DNA from: Alteromonas lipotrueae
GTDB lineage: Bacteria > Pseudomonadota > Gammaproteobacteria > Enterobacterales > Alteromonadaceae
Reading direction: 5' to 3'
Assembly: GCF_019249215.1 (NCBI RefSeq)
Contig: NZ_JAESDI010000001.1
Location: forward strand, 314,728-378,727
Length of the DNA: 64,000 bases
The notes under the pieces were generated by a model. It had not been told where the DNA came from. It searched no databases and saw nothing but the letters and a program-made list of their open reading frames with translations. Made by a program: the position numbers and the translations under genes. Below, one piece after another: positions 28,794 to 38,340 of this stretch (within the stretch, counting starts at the first letter, position 1; each line of letters begins with the position of its first letter).

Positions 28794-30093
28794 CTAGTTC
28801 AACGGCTAATGTCGATGGCATGGTGTTTAAGGTAACCACCTTCTGATGTACTACCAACGCAACCACCTCATCATCTAAAAAGAGTATAGGCACTTCGGCT
28901 CTCTCCCACGTAGGGACTTTCCATTGCTTAAACCAATCTTTAAGTAACTTAGATACCTGTGCACGTTTTGGCTTTACACGAAGTCCCTTCACGCCAGTTT
29001 TAATCGTTACTGTGCCTAATGCGTTATTCACCACCCTTAAGGTTAGTGGTTCATTCAACCAATACAATTCGGTGTCGACGCTATTTGTGATATCCATGGT
29101 TTGCGGTATGTGAGTGTTGCGCCTTGATAACCAATAAAGGTCGTTATTGAACCTTGCTAGCTTCCCCCAAGAAAACGACACTTCAGGCGTAGCATCTTGG
29201 TTCGCCGTTAGCATATTTTCTATTTGCGTTAGTTGTGCTTGAGAAGGTAGCAACGCCGATTGCTTTGAAAACCATTGACGCAGTACGGCTCGTTGCCAGT
29301 TTTTAGACAAGGTAAGCAACTCAGCGCCTTTTAACTGGGTATCTGTTTCTAAGTACTGACTAAGATATACTTCAGCTTGTTCCGTTACTAAAGCCGTTTG
29401 CTCAGCACACAACTGGGCACTTCTTAATGCGGTTTTAGACAGCTGTGGCCATCGCTTAGATAACGCAGGGATAATTTGATTGCGAAGGAAATTACGATCA
29501 TAGCGATTATCTGCATTTGACTCATCGTCAACCCACTGTAAATCAAGTCGAGTCGCGGCATTAACGATATCCTCTTTTTGAAGTGATAACATCGGTCGAA
29601 CGGTAAATATTCCATTTCGCCATTGATACGCGCCCATGCCTGCTAGCCCTTGTGGCCCCGAACCGCGCTTTAACTGCAACAGTACAGTTTCTAGCTGATC
29701 TTCAGCGTGTTGCCCTAAAAAGAGTACCCCATTGTGGGCATGGCAAAACTCATGTAGCACTTTATAACGGGCATCTCTGGCTTCAGCTTCAAGGCTCTTA
29801 CGAGCGCCATCGTCGACGGTTATGCAAAAATGCGTAAGCGGAATCGATAATTTTTCGCATTCAGATTGGCAGTGACTAAGCCACGTATCGGCATTGTCGC
29901 TCAACCCATGGTGTACATGAACGGCATGCACAGGTGTAGAGATTTGCTCGCGAAAGGCATGCAAGGCGTGAAGCAATAAAGAGGAGTCCACCCCTCCGCT
30001 GTAAGCAACAACAAGAAGAGGTGGCGCTTCAAATGACGTGTTAGCAAGGGCTGCGGTGATAGACTCGCAGATGTGATCTATAATCTCACTCAC
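28780..30093 (-). CDS. tilS: tRNA(Ile)-lysidine synthase TilS
   Basis: 437 aa. The N-terminal PP-loop ATPase motif SGGVDSS is at 32-38. The catalytic N-type domain runs to about 225 and includes GQHAEDQLETVLLQLKRG and DESNADNRYDRNFLRN. TilS-type C-terminal domains follow. It converts C34 of tRNA-Ile2 to lysidine and so sets AUA decoding; it is essential. It is the last gene of the long rpsB-tilS cluster, 31 nt after accA. Confidence 0.96.
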   Translation of the reverse strand: MSEIIDHICESITAALANTSFEAPPLLVVAYSGGVDSSLLLHALHAFREQISTPVHAVHVHHGLSDNADTWLSHCQSECEKLSIPLTHFCITVDDGARKSLEAEARDARYKVLHEFCHAHNGVLFLGQHAEDQLETVLLQLKRGSGPQGLAGMGAYQWRNGIFTVRPMLSLQKEDIVNAATRLDLQWVDDESNADNRYDRNFLRNQIIPALSKRWPQLSKTALRSAQLCAEQTALVTEQAEVYLSQYLETDTQLKGAELLTLSKNWQRAVLRQWFSKQSALLPSQAQLTQIENMLTANQDATPEVSFSWGKLARFNNDLYWLSRRNTHIPQTMDITNSVDTELYWLNEPLTLRVVNNALGTVTIKTGVKGLRVKPKRAQVSKLLKDWFKQWKVPTWERAEVPILFLDDEVVALVVHQKVVTLNTMPSTLAVELVNID

Positions 30094-30124
30094 TTGCTAT
30101 GCTCATTCTACTCGCTTCGTTTAA

Positions 30125-31081
30125 CTAGCAGTAGCCAAAAGACATAAGGCGTTGATAACGCTCTTCCATCAAGTCAGCGGTATCTAAGCTTTTAAGTTGA
30201 CTTAATTGCTGTTTAAGCACCGCTTTTAAGTTCGCAGCCATGCTAGTGTGGTCACGATGAGCGCCGCCCAGCGGCTCTTCAACAATACTATTAATTAGTC
30301 CAAGCTCTTTAATCTGGCCGGCACTTACGCCCATTGCTTCTGCAGCTAATGGTGCTTTTTCTGCACTTTTCCACAAAATAGACGCACAACCTTCTGGCGA
30401 AATCACCGAGTACGTTGAGTATTGCAGCATGTTCACACGATCGCCAACCCCAATAGCAAGCGCACCACCAGAACCACCTTCACCAATAACGGTACAAATG
30501 ATTGGCACCGTAAGCTCAGCCATTTCAAACAGATTTTTCGCGATAGCCTCACTTTGACCGCGCTCTTCCGCGCCCACACCTGGGTACGCCCCTGGGGTAT
30601 CGATAAAGGTAATAATTGGTAAATTGAAACGCTCTGCCATTTTCATCAAACGCAGTGCTTTACGATAACCTTCAGGTTTAGGCATACCAAAGTTACGCTT
30701 AATTTTTTCGTTGGTGTCACGCCCTTTCTGATGACCAATCACCATCACAGGTTGGCCATCAAGCATAGCTGGACCACCAAGAATGGCCTTGTCATCGGCA
30801 AATGCCCTATCGCCCGCTAGTTCATCGAAGTCGGTAAAAATACGCGGGATGTAGTCTAGCGTATAAGGGCGCATAGGGTGGCGAGCCAGTTGCGATACTT
30901 GCCACGCGCCTAAGTCAGAAAAAATCTTTTTTGTTAGCTCTGCGCTTTTACCGCGCAGCTTGTTAATATCTTCTTCAATACCAACATCGAATTCACCGCC
31001 TTGATTTACTAACCTAAGCTCTTCAATTTTTGCTTCTAATTCGGCTATCGGCTGTTCAAAGTCCAAAAACTGTATACTCAT
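30125..31081 (-). CDS. accA: Acetyl-CoA carboxylase carboxyltransferase subunit alpha
   Basis: 318 aa from ATG 31081 (AGGAC upstream), one shorter than E. coli; the longer frame to 31117 adds 12 non-conserved residues. The N-terminus [19 protein letters not shown] is the family standard. The carboxyltransferase core has [20 protein letters not shown], then [17 protein letters not shown]. With AccD it transfers the carboxyl group from biotin to acetyl-CoA. Between dnaE and tilS as in most gammaproteobacteria. Confidence 0.97.
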   Translation of the reverse strand: MSIQFLDFEQPIAELEAKIEELRLVNQGGEFDVGIEEDINKLRGKSAELTKKIFSDLGAWQVSQLARHPMRPYTLDYIPRIFTDFDELAGDRAFADDKAILGGPAMLDGQPVMVIGHQKGRDTNEKIKRNFGMPKPEGYRKALRLMKMAERFNLPIITFIDTPGAYPGVGAEERGQSEAIAKNLFEMAELTVPIICTVIGEGGSGGALAIGVGDRVNMLQYSTYSVISPEGCASILWKSAEKAPLAAEAMGVSAGQIKELGLINSIVEEPLGGAHRDHTSMAANLKAVLKQQLSQLKSLDTADLMEERYQRLMSFGYC

Positions 31082-31149
31082 TGTATGTCCTATTCGTACT
31101 GCGCTTGTCAATGCCAACGCGAGATAGTCAATCTATCGAACTCTAACCA

Positions 31150-34100
31150 TTAATGGTAGAGGATTGAAACGGCTTTTTCTCCCAAACATTGTTTGAGATC
31201 GTGCAAAAGTTGATCTTCTGGTGTAACAAACCACCGTGCACCACACGTAATCAGTGCTTCTGCATCAGGATGCGTTACTAATAAATGCACCGGGCAACTT
31301 CCGCCTTTAAAGGCCTGCAAGATAGATTGCATTTGATTAATCTTTTTCGGTTCAAGCAACTGGGTTTCAACATTTAACGCCAATGCTCTCGCGTTTTTCT
31401 CCCGTGCCTGAACAATGTCCATTACATCACGGGCGGTGATTGTATTGCCCCCAGAGAAATCATCAAAGCTGACCTGTCCCTTTATAAGCAATATTTTGTC
31501 AGTTTCTAGCATAGATTCATACTGTTCGAAGGTATCTGGGAAAAAACGAGCGTCTATTCGCGCACTTTTATCATCGAGTGTGACAATAGCCCAGCGTCTT
31601 CCCCGCTTATTGGTCATTACCCTAACCCCAAGCACTAAGCCCACTGCATTAGCCATTTGTTCTTTGCCTGTGGGTTTTAAGTCAACCAATCTTCCATCAG
31701 TGTAATGCCTAATTTCTTCTACATATTGATTAATAGGGTGCCCCGTCAGGTATAGACCTAAGGTATCTTTTTCACCTTCCAACCAGACTTTTTCTGGCCA
31801 TAACGGAACATCGGCAAAGGCTTGCTCTACTTCATCAGGCTCAGTAGTGAGCAACCCGAACATGTCCGACTGCCCAAACGATTCTGCTTTAGCATGCTGC
31901 CCCGCTGCCGCAATGGCGTCGGGAAGTGATGCCATTAGTGCAGCCCTGTGAGGACCTAAATTGTCTAGTGCGCCCGCAAGTACTAGCTTTTCTAGCACCC
32001 GTTTATTAACACGCTTAATATCAATCTTTGCGCAAAAATCGAATAAATCTTTAAACGCACCTTGATTCTCTCTGGCTTCGATAATCGCTTCAATAGGGCC
32101 TTCACCCACCCCTTTGATAGCGCCAATGCCATACACAATTCTACCTTTCTCATCCACGGTAAACTTATGTTTACCCGCATTTAAGTCAGGGGGCAATAAT
32201 TCAAGACCCATTCGACTACATTCGTCAACCAAGGTAACGATTTTATCGGTATTGTCCATATCGGCCGACATTACCGCCGCCATAAATTCAGCAGGATAAT
32301 GGGCTTTTAACCATAAGGTTTGATAAGACACCAAAGCATAGGCAGCAGAGTGAGATTTGTTGAAACCATAACCTGCGAATTTTTCAACCAAGTCGAAAAT
32401 CTTCATCGCTAAGTCTGGATCGATGTTGTTGTTCTTCGAGCCTTCAGCGAACGCGCCACGTTGCTTTGCCATTTCCTCTGGCTTTTTCTTACCCATAGCA
32501 CGACGTAACAAATCGGCGCCACCTAGGGAATAGCCCGCCATTTCCTGCGCGATCTGCATTACTTGTTCTTGATACAAGATAATGCCGTAGGTAGGTTCTA
32601 GAATTTCTTGCAAGCATTCGTGCTGATATTCAGCGTCTGGATACGAGATGGCTTCTCTGCCGTGCTTACGGTCGATAAAGTTATCTACCATGCCCGATTG
32701 CAACGGCCCCGGTCTAAATAGTGCTACTAGTGCGATGATGTCTTCAAAGCTATCCGGCTTAAGACGTTTAATTAGCTCTTTCATACCGCGGGATTCTAAC
32801 TGGAACACAGCGGTTGTTTCCGCATTTAGCAAGGTACGGAAGCTTTTTGCGTCCGCCAAAGGAATAGAGGTGATATCAATGTCGATCCCCTTCCCTTCCT
32901 TCACCATATCAATGGCCCACTGGATAATGGTTAGCGTGCGCAATCCAAGGAAGTCGAACTTAACCAGTCCTGCAGTTTCAACATCGTTTTTATCGAACTG
33001 AGTAACGGGGTTATTACCTTCATCGTCGCAGTATAGTGGCGCAAAATCGGTAATGGTGGTAGGGGCAATAACCACACCACCAGCATGTTTACCGGCATTT
33101 CGCGTTACCCCTTCTAAAATACGCGCCATATCGATGAGGTCTTTAACCTCTTCGTCTTGTTCGTACACTTCGGGTAAACGAGGTTCGGCGGCAAACGCTT
33201 TTTCAAGGGTCATACCAGGGTCTGGTGGAATAAGCTTTGAAATACGGTCAACAAAGCCGTAGGGGTGACCTAATACACGCCCCACATCGCGTACTACGGC
33301 TTTTGCCGCCATCGTACCAAAGGTAATAATTTGCGATACCGCTTGGCGACCATAAAGTTCGGCCACGTGGTCGATAACTTCATCACGCCTATCCATGCAG
33401 AAATCGACATCGAAATCCGGCATTGATACCCGTTCAGGGTTAAGGAATCGTTCGAAAAGCAAGTCGAATTCAAGCGGGTCGAGGTCGGTAATATCCAAGG
33501 CATAAGCCACTAATGAACCCGCACCAGAACCACGACCTGGGCCTACTGGAATATTGTTATCTTTGCTCCATTGAATAAACTCCATTACGATAAGGAAGTA
33601 GCCAGGGAAACCCATTTGATTGATTACTTCTAACTCGATACGGAGTCTGTCGTCGTATTCGGGGCGTTTTTCTGCACGTACTTGTTCATCAGGAAATAAG
33701 AACGCTAAACGGCGCTCAAGCCCTTCTTCTGAGACTTTTACCAAGAAATCTTCAGTGGTCATTCCGCCCGTAGGAAACTGGGGCAAAAAGTATTCGTCTA
33801 ATCGTACCGTAACGTTGCATCGCTTAGCGATTTCAACCGTATTTTCTATCGCTTCAGGAATATCACTGAATAGCTCCACCATTTCTTCGCTGGTACGAAG
33901 GTATTGCTGATCACTGTATCGCTTAGGCCTGCGTGTATCATCTAGCGTGTAACCGTCATGAATACATACCCGTATTTCGTGCGCGTCGTAACCTTCTTTG
34001 TCAATGAAGCACACTTCATTGGTTGCCACAACGGGCAAACCTTCTCGCTCAGCAAATTCAACTGCGCGATGTAAATAATCTTCTTCTCCAGGCCGACCGG

Positions 34101-34614
34101 TACGAATCAGTTCAAGATAAAACCTGTCCGGAAAATGGGTTTGATAAAAGGCTAGCGATTCTGCCAGCAAGCCGGTGTTGTTTTTCGTAAGTGCAACACC
34201 TACATCCCCTAGCTGGGCGCCAGAGAGAATGATAACCCCCTCTGCATGTTCTATCAGCCAGTCTTGGTCGATAACCGCTCTGTGCGCAAGATGACCTCGT
34301 AAATAAGCCTTGGAAATAAGAACCGTAATATTCTTATAACCTTCGTTATTCATGGCAAGCAAGGTAAGGCGGAAAGGCTCATCGCCAAAGGCTTCATTGG
34401 TAACCCAGAAATCGGTACCAATAATCGGTTTAATGCCAAGCCCATGTGCGCCAGAATAAAACTTTACCAAACCACACATATTCATTTGGTCGGTAATTGC
34501 CACAGCTGGCATGTTGTACTCAGACACTTTGCCGAGTATGGGCTTAACCTTATTAAGCCCATCCATCATGGAATAATCGCTGTGTACGCGTAAATGAATA
34601 AAAGGCGAGGACAT
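31150..34614 (-). CDS. dnaE: DNA polymerase III subunit alpha
   Basis: Replicative polymerase, 1154 aa (E. coli 1160). N-terminal PHP domain ([16 protein letters not shown], then [12 protein letters not shown]), then the family C palm with the catalytic acidic motif [16 protein letters not shown]. The helix-hairpin-helix/OB part follows in the C-terminal third, with [16 protein letters not shown] in the OB fold. It lies 2 nt after rnhB and 68 nt before accA. Confidence 0.98.
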   Translation of the reverse strand: MSSPFIHLRVHSDYSMMDGLNKVKPILGKVSEYNMPAVAITDQMNMCGLVKFYSGAHGLGIKPIIGTDFWVTNEAFGDEPFRLTLLAMNNEGYKNITVLISKAYLRGHLAHRAVIDQDWLIEHAEGVIILSGAQLGDVGVALTKNNTGLLAESLAFYQTHFPDRFYLELIRTGRPGEEDYLHRAVEFAEREGLPVVATNEVCFIDKEGYDAHEIRVCIHDGYTLDDTRRPKRYSDQQYLRTSEEMVELFSDIPEAIENTVEIAKRCNVTVRLDEYFLPQFPTGGMTTEDFLVKVSEEGLERRLAFLFPDEQVRAEKRPEYDDRLRIELEVINQMGFPGYFLIVMEFIQWSKDNNIPVGPGRGSGAGSLVAYALDITDLDPLEFDLLFERFLNPERVSMPDFDVDFCMDRRDEVIDHVAELYGRQAVSQIITFGTMAAKAVVRDVGRVLGHPYGFVDRISKLIPPDPGMTLEKAFAAEPRLPEVYEQDEEVKDLIDMARILEGVTRNAGKHAGGVVIAPTTITDFAPLYCDDEGNNPVTQFDKNDVETAGLVKFDFLGLRTLTIIQWAIDMVKEGKGIDIDITSIPLADAKSFRTLLNAETTAVFQLESRGMKELIKRLKPDSFEDIIALVALFRPGPLQSGMVDNFIDRKHGREAISYPDAEYQHECLQEILEPTYGIILYQEQVMQIAQEMAGYSLGGADLLRRAMGKKKPEEMAKQRGAFAEGSKNNNIDPDLAMKIFDLVEKFAGYGFNKSHSAAYALVSYQTLWLKAHYPAEFMAAVMSADMDNTDKIVTLVDECSRMGLELLPPDLNAGKHKFTVDEKGRIVYGIGAIKGVGEGPIEAIIEARENQGAFKDLFDFCAKIDIKRVNKRVLEKLVLAGALDNLGPHRAALMASLPDAIAAAGQHAKAESFGQSDMFGLLTTEPDEVEQAFADVPLWPEKVWLEGEKDTLGLYLTGHPINQYVEEIRHYTDGRLVDLKPTGKEQMANAVGLVLGVRVMTNKRGRRWAIVTLDDKSARIDARFFPDTFEQYESMLETDKILLIKGQVSFDDFSGGNTITARDVMDIVQAREKNARALALNVETQLLEPKKINQMQSILQAFKGGSCPVHLLVTHPDAEALITCGARWFVTPEDQLLHDLKQCLGEKAVSILYH

Positions 34615-34616
34615 AA

Positions 34617-35192
34617 TTATTGAATCTCTTGTAGTAGTGCCTTAACTGGTTTAAAGCTTTTGCGATAACCATCAATCACGCCATGGATGGCGAGTGCTTC
34701 AAAATGCGCTTTTGTAGGGTAACCCTTATGGCCAGCAAAACCATATTCAGGATGCAATTCATCAAGTGCAAGCATGTCGTTGTCTCGCTCTACTTTGGCA
34801 ATGATGGAGGCGGCAGAAATTTCAGCGTGTAAGCTATCGCCTTTAACCACAGCTTCTGCAGCATAAGGCCAATCAGGCAAGCGATTGCCATCAACACGAA
34901 CAAAGTCTGGCGTTACCGCTAAGCCTTCGACAGCACGCTTCATGGCTAACATGGTAGCATGGAGAATATTAAGGGTGTCGATTTCTTCTGGGGTGGCCCG
35001 CCCGATATGCCAGTAAAGTGCTTTCGCTTTTATTTCTGACGCTAACGCAATGCGTTTTTTTTCGCTGAGCTTTTTAGAGTCGGTTAACCCTACTATGGGG
35101 TTGGCTGGGTCGAGTATAACGGCGGCGGTTACCACATCCCCAACAAGTGGGCCTCTACCAACTTCATCTACGCCGGCTATTAACTTATGCAA
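34617..35192 (-). CDS. rnhB: Ribonuclease HII
   Basis: 191 aa. Removes ribonucleotides from DNA (RNA:DNA hybrids). The metal-binding motif [20 protein letters not shown] supplies the DE pair; later [19 protein letters not shown] supplies the further acidic residue. The start is TTG at 35192 with GGAGG upstream, overlapping the last 8 nt of lpxB, so translation is probably coupled. Confidence 0.96.
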   Translation of the reverse strand: MHKLIAGVDEVGRGPLVGDVVTAAVILDPANPIVGLTDSKKLSEKKRIALASEIKAKALYWHIGRATPEEIDTLNILHATMLAMKRAVEGLAVTPDFVRVDGNRLPDWPYAAEAVVKGDSLHAEISAASIIAKVERDNDMLALDELHPEYGFAGHKGYPTKAHFEALAIHGVIDGYRKSFKPVKALLQEIQ

Positions 35193-36333
35193 ACAATTCC
35201 TCCACTACAGCTTGTGCTGCTGTTTTATCAGCATTGCATTTTAGCGTATGGTGGAGGTCGGTGAAACGGGAAATTAAGTCAGTGTTGTCACTGTCGAAAT
35301 AAGTAAGGGCATGCTGGCTTAATGTATCTGGGTTGACGTCTTCTTGGAGCAGTTCTGGCACTAACGCTTCGTTGGCCAACAAATTGGGTAAGGCGAAAAA
35401 AGGCGCTTTGTACAAACGCTGCATAATTCTATAAGTTATTGGCGACAATTTATACGCCACTACCATTGAGCGTTTGCACAACATGGCTTCAAGGGTAGCC
35501 GTACCCGAGGCAAGCAATATAACATCACTGGCAATCATGGCGTCTCGAGACGTCCCCTCAGTAACATGAATAGGCAGTCTTTCAATGGCATTGTTCGCCT
35601 CTTTCAACATACTCTTAATTTGTTCAAGGCGATGCGTATTGGCAGCGGGAATGACAAATTCAATATCTGGTCGTTGCGCCGCAATCTTTTCCATGGTGTC
35701 GATAAAAATAGGGAGGAGTGTATCTACCTCACCACGACGAGAACCGGGTAGTACAGCTAACACCGATTTTTCGATAGGTAGATTAAGTGTATTGCGCGAG
35801 GCTTGTTGGTCAGGCGTTAAAGCTATACCATCGGCCATGGTGTGACCGACGAAGGTATAGGGCACATCATATTTATCATAAACCTGCTGCTCGAAAGGAA
35901 ACAAACCCAACACGCGGCCTGCGGCCTTAGCAATTTTATGCACCCGTTTTTCACGCCATGCCCAAATAGTTGGGCTAACGTAATGAATGGTTTTAACACC
36001 TTTGGATTTAAGTTCTTTTTCTACCCGCAGGTTAAAATCTGGGGCGTCTATACCAACAAAAATATCAGGCGGGTTCGCAGAGAAATGCGCGAGCAGCGCT
36101 TTTTTGACTTTTAAAATAGCGGGTAGATGGGACAGTACTTCAACTAACCCCATCACCGAAAGCGTTTCCATATCGAACAGGCTATGAAAACCTTGAGCCT
36201 GCATGTTAGGTCCGCCTATCCCTTCAATAATTGCATCAGGGTATAAGCGTTTTAACTCACCAACCATGCCAGCAGCAAGCACATCACCAGATGGCTCGCC
36301 TGCCACCATTGCAATACGCAAAGGTTTACTCAT
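35185..36333 (-). CDS. lpxB: Lipid-A-disaccharide synthase
   Basis: 382 aa, the same length as E. coli LpxB. A GT-B glycosyltransferase which joins UDP-2,3-diacylglucosamine and lipid X. It opens with [18 protein letters not shown]; later come [11 protein letters not shown] and the nucleotide-binding [22 protein letters not shown]. Between lpxA and rnhB in the usual order. Confidence 0.96.
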   Translation of the reverse strand: MSKPLRIAMVAGEPSGDVLAAGMVGELKRLYPDAIIEGIGGPNMQAQGFHSLFDMETLSVMGLVEVLSHLPAILKVKKALLAHFSANPPDIFVGIDAPDFNLRVEKELKSKGVKTIHYVSPTIWAWREKRVHKIAKAAGRVLGLFPFEQQVYDKYDVPYTFVGHTMADGIALTPDQQASRNTLNLPIEKSVLAVLPGSRRGEVDTLLPIFIDTMEKIAAQRPDIEFVIPAANTHRLEQIKSMLKEANNAIERLPIHVTEGTSRDAMIASDVILLASGTATLEAMLCKRSMVVAYKLSPITYRIMQRLYKAPFFALPNLLANEALVPELLQEDVNPDTLSQHALTYFDSDNTDLISRFTDLHHTLKCNADKTAAQAVVEELFA

Positions 36334-36372
36334 CTTATCGCTCTTTTTAACGGGCTCATGTTAACAGCTCAT

Positions 36373-37143
36373 TTATCTAATGATACCGCGCTCTGCGTTC
36401 TTTAAAAACTCAGTCATGAGTGCAACACCACTAGAACTTGCTTCTTGTGAAAAAAGGATGTCAACCGCCTCAGCCACCGTGTTACCTTCACGGTAAATAA
36501 CTTTGTAGGCCCGCTTAATCGCAGCAATCTCATCTTTCTCAAAACCACGGCGGCGCAAACCTTCAGAGTTAATGCCTTGAGGTATATTCTTAGTACCGCT
36601 GACCATCACAAAAGGAGGTGTATCACGAAGAATAATACCGCCAGCGCCTAAGAAAGCGTGAGCGCCAACTTTACAGAACTGATGAATACCTACTGCACCG
36701 CCCACAATAACGAAGTCATCAATGTGAACATGTCCTGCCACAGCAACGTTATTGGCTAAAATAATATCATTACCCAGTACACAATCGTGGGCAACATGTG
36801 AATTCACCATAAACAAGCAGCGAGAGCCAATAATCGTTTCACTGTTATCTTGTATAGTGCCACGGTGAACAGTCACCCCTTCACGGAACTCGTTGTCGTC
36901 ACCGATAATAAGCTTAGTGGGTTCACCGGCATATTTTTTATCTTGGCAGTCTTCACCAATTGATGAAAATTGATAGAAGGTGTTATTTTTGCCAATGCGG
37001 GTGGTGCCGCGAACGACCACATGAGACTTCAATACGCATCCATCGCCAATTGTCACGTCGTCATCAACCACGCAAAATGGACCAATGGTGACGTTTTCGC
37101 CAATAGATGCTTTATCTGAAATTACCGCAGTAGGATGGATCAC
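36373..37143 (-). CDS. lpxA: UDP-N-acetylglucosamine acyltransferase
   Basis: 256 aa left-handed beta-helix acyltransferase, first step of lipid A synthesis. The start is GTG at 37143, one nucleotide after the fabZ stop. Hexapeptide repeats run from residue 1 to about 190. The catalytic-site His lies in NSHVAHDCVLGNDIILANNV, and IHQFCKVGAHAFLGAGG follows. Part of fabZ-lpxA-lpxB-rnhB-dnaE-accA. Confidence 0.96.
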   Translation of the reverse strand: MIHPTAVISDKASIGENVTIGPFCVVDDDVTIGDGCVLKSHVVVRGTTRIGKNNTFYQFSSIGEDCQDKKYAGEPTKLIIGDDNEFREGVTVHRGTIQDNSETIIGSRCLFMVNSHVAHDCVLGNDIILANNVAVAGHVHIDDFVIVGGAVGIHQFCKVGAHAFLGAGGIILRDTPPFVMVSGTKNIPQGINSEGLRRRGFEKDEIAAIKRAYKVIYREGNTVAEAVDILFSQEASSSGVALMTEFLKNAERGIIR

Positions 37144-37144
37144 G

Positions 37145-37594
37145 TTACGCTATCTCTCTTATTGCACACATAAATTCTGCAACACAAACATTTTCGCCAT
37201 CAACAGTCGCTACGCCTTTGAATTTCCAAATGCCGCGTCTTTCTTTTACTAAAGCGATGTCGAATTCTAATTTATCACCAGGGACAACGGGACGTTTAAA
37301 TCGTGCGTTGTCAATTCCTGCATATAGATACAATTTATCACTTTTACCCATGGTCTTAAAACCAAGAACGCCAGCAGCTTGTGCCATGGCTTCTAAAATA
37401 AGCACACCTGGAAATATCGGGCGGCCTGGGAAATGGCCTGTAAAGCAAGGCTCATTAAAAGTGATATTCTTATATGCTTTAATTGATTCACCCAGAACGT
37501 AGTCTGTTACTCGATCAACCAACAGGAACGGGTATCTGTGAGGAAGTAACGACAGAATTTCCTGGATTTCTATGGTATTGAGTGAAGTGGTCAA
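37145..37594 (-). CDS. fabZ: 3-hydroxyacyl-ACP dehydratase FabZ
   Basis: 149 aa hotdog-fold dehydratase of fatty-acid synthesis. The catalytic block is [20 protein letters not shown] followed by MAQAAG. The start is TTG at 37594 with AGGAGA 8 nt upstream. It is the first gene after an intergenic terminator, so fabZ-lpxA-lpxB needs its own promoter or readthrough. In most relatives lpxD precedes it; here it does not. Confidence 0.96.
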   Translation of the reverse strand: MTTSLNTIEIQEILSLLPHRYPFLLVDRVTDYVLGESIKAYKNITFNEPCFTGHFPGRPIFPGVLILEAMAQAAGVLGFKTMGKSDKLYLYAGIDNARFKRPVVPGDKLEFDIALVKERRGIWKFKGVATVDGENVCVAEFMCAIREIA

Positions 37595-37694
37595 AAACTA
37601 TCTCCTATAGTGCAAGCATGACCTAAAAACTGTTTCATGGTCACAAACTCGCCGTAAATTACTAAAACGGCGGCAACCATACGCTGTTAGGCGC

Positions 37695-37736
37695 AAAAAA
37701 CAAATCAGACCAACCCCTTTCGGGCGTTGGTCTGAT
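37695..37736 (-). terminator. Terminator after skp, in the place where lpxD usually lies
   Basis: On the minus strand ATCAGACCAAC ... GTTGGTCTGAT forms an 11-bp stem (further closed by CC/GG around GAAA), followed by TTGTTTTTT. It stands 33 nt past the skp stop codon. The remaining 100 nt before fabZ hold no gene. Confidence 0.87.
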
Positions 37737-37768
37737 GAAATTAGCGAAAAATTGTAAGCATTACTGCC

Positions 37769-38284
37769 TTAGTTTACTTTGCTAACCTGCTCTAATACTT
37801 GCTCTGACATGTCGTATTGTTCTTTTACGAAAGGCGTTGCCGTTGCGTTAAGTACAATGTCATAACCTTGTTTAGCGGCAACTGAATCAATTGCTTGCTT
37901 GATAAGGCTGAATAATTTGTTTTGTTCTTCGTTGCTACGACGCTGAATGTTTTGCTTAAGCGGTTGTGCTTTTTCTGCTAACTCTTCACGTACAGCCAAC
38001 ATTTTTTGCTCAAGTTCTTTCTTTTCTTGAGCGCTCATTGTTGCTGCATCCCGTTGTAGACGTTCTGCAAAGAACTGACCATCACGCTGAAGTTGATTCA
38101 CTTCTTCGATACGGTCTTTAAACTCCATTTGAATGGCGTTTTGGATTTCAGCAGCTTGAGGCATAGCCTGAAAAATACCCTGAACGTCAACAACAGCAAT
38201 TTTTTGTTCTGCCATTACTGAAGTACTAACTAGTGCGCTACCAAGCATTGCACCTGCAACAATATGTTTAACCAACTGTTTCAA
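37769..38284 (-). CDS. skp: Periplasmic chaperone Skp (OmpH)
   Basis: 171 aa. Signal peptide (1-25, cleavage after VMA), then AEQKIAVVDVQGIFQAMPQA, the usual start of the mature chaperone. Long charged coiled-coil arms follow (about 50-120). The start is TTG at 38284, with AAGGAG 8 nt upstream. It holds unfolded outer-membrane proteins for delivery to BamA, whose gene is directly upstream. Confidence 0.94.
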   Translation of the reverse strand: MKQLVKHIVAGAMLGSALVSTSVMAEQKIAVVDVQGIFQAMPQAAEIQNAIQMEFKDRIEEVNQLQRDGQFFAERLQRDAATMSAQEKKELEQKMLAVREELAEKAQPLKQNIQRRSNEEQNKLFSLIKQAIDSVAAKQGYDIVLNATATPFVKEQYDMSEQVLEQVSKVN

Positions 38285-38340
38285 AAGGAACTCCTTTTAT
38301 CCATCTCTTTATCTGGGTGCCTAGGGCCCCGTTTAATATT

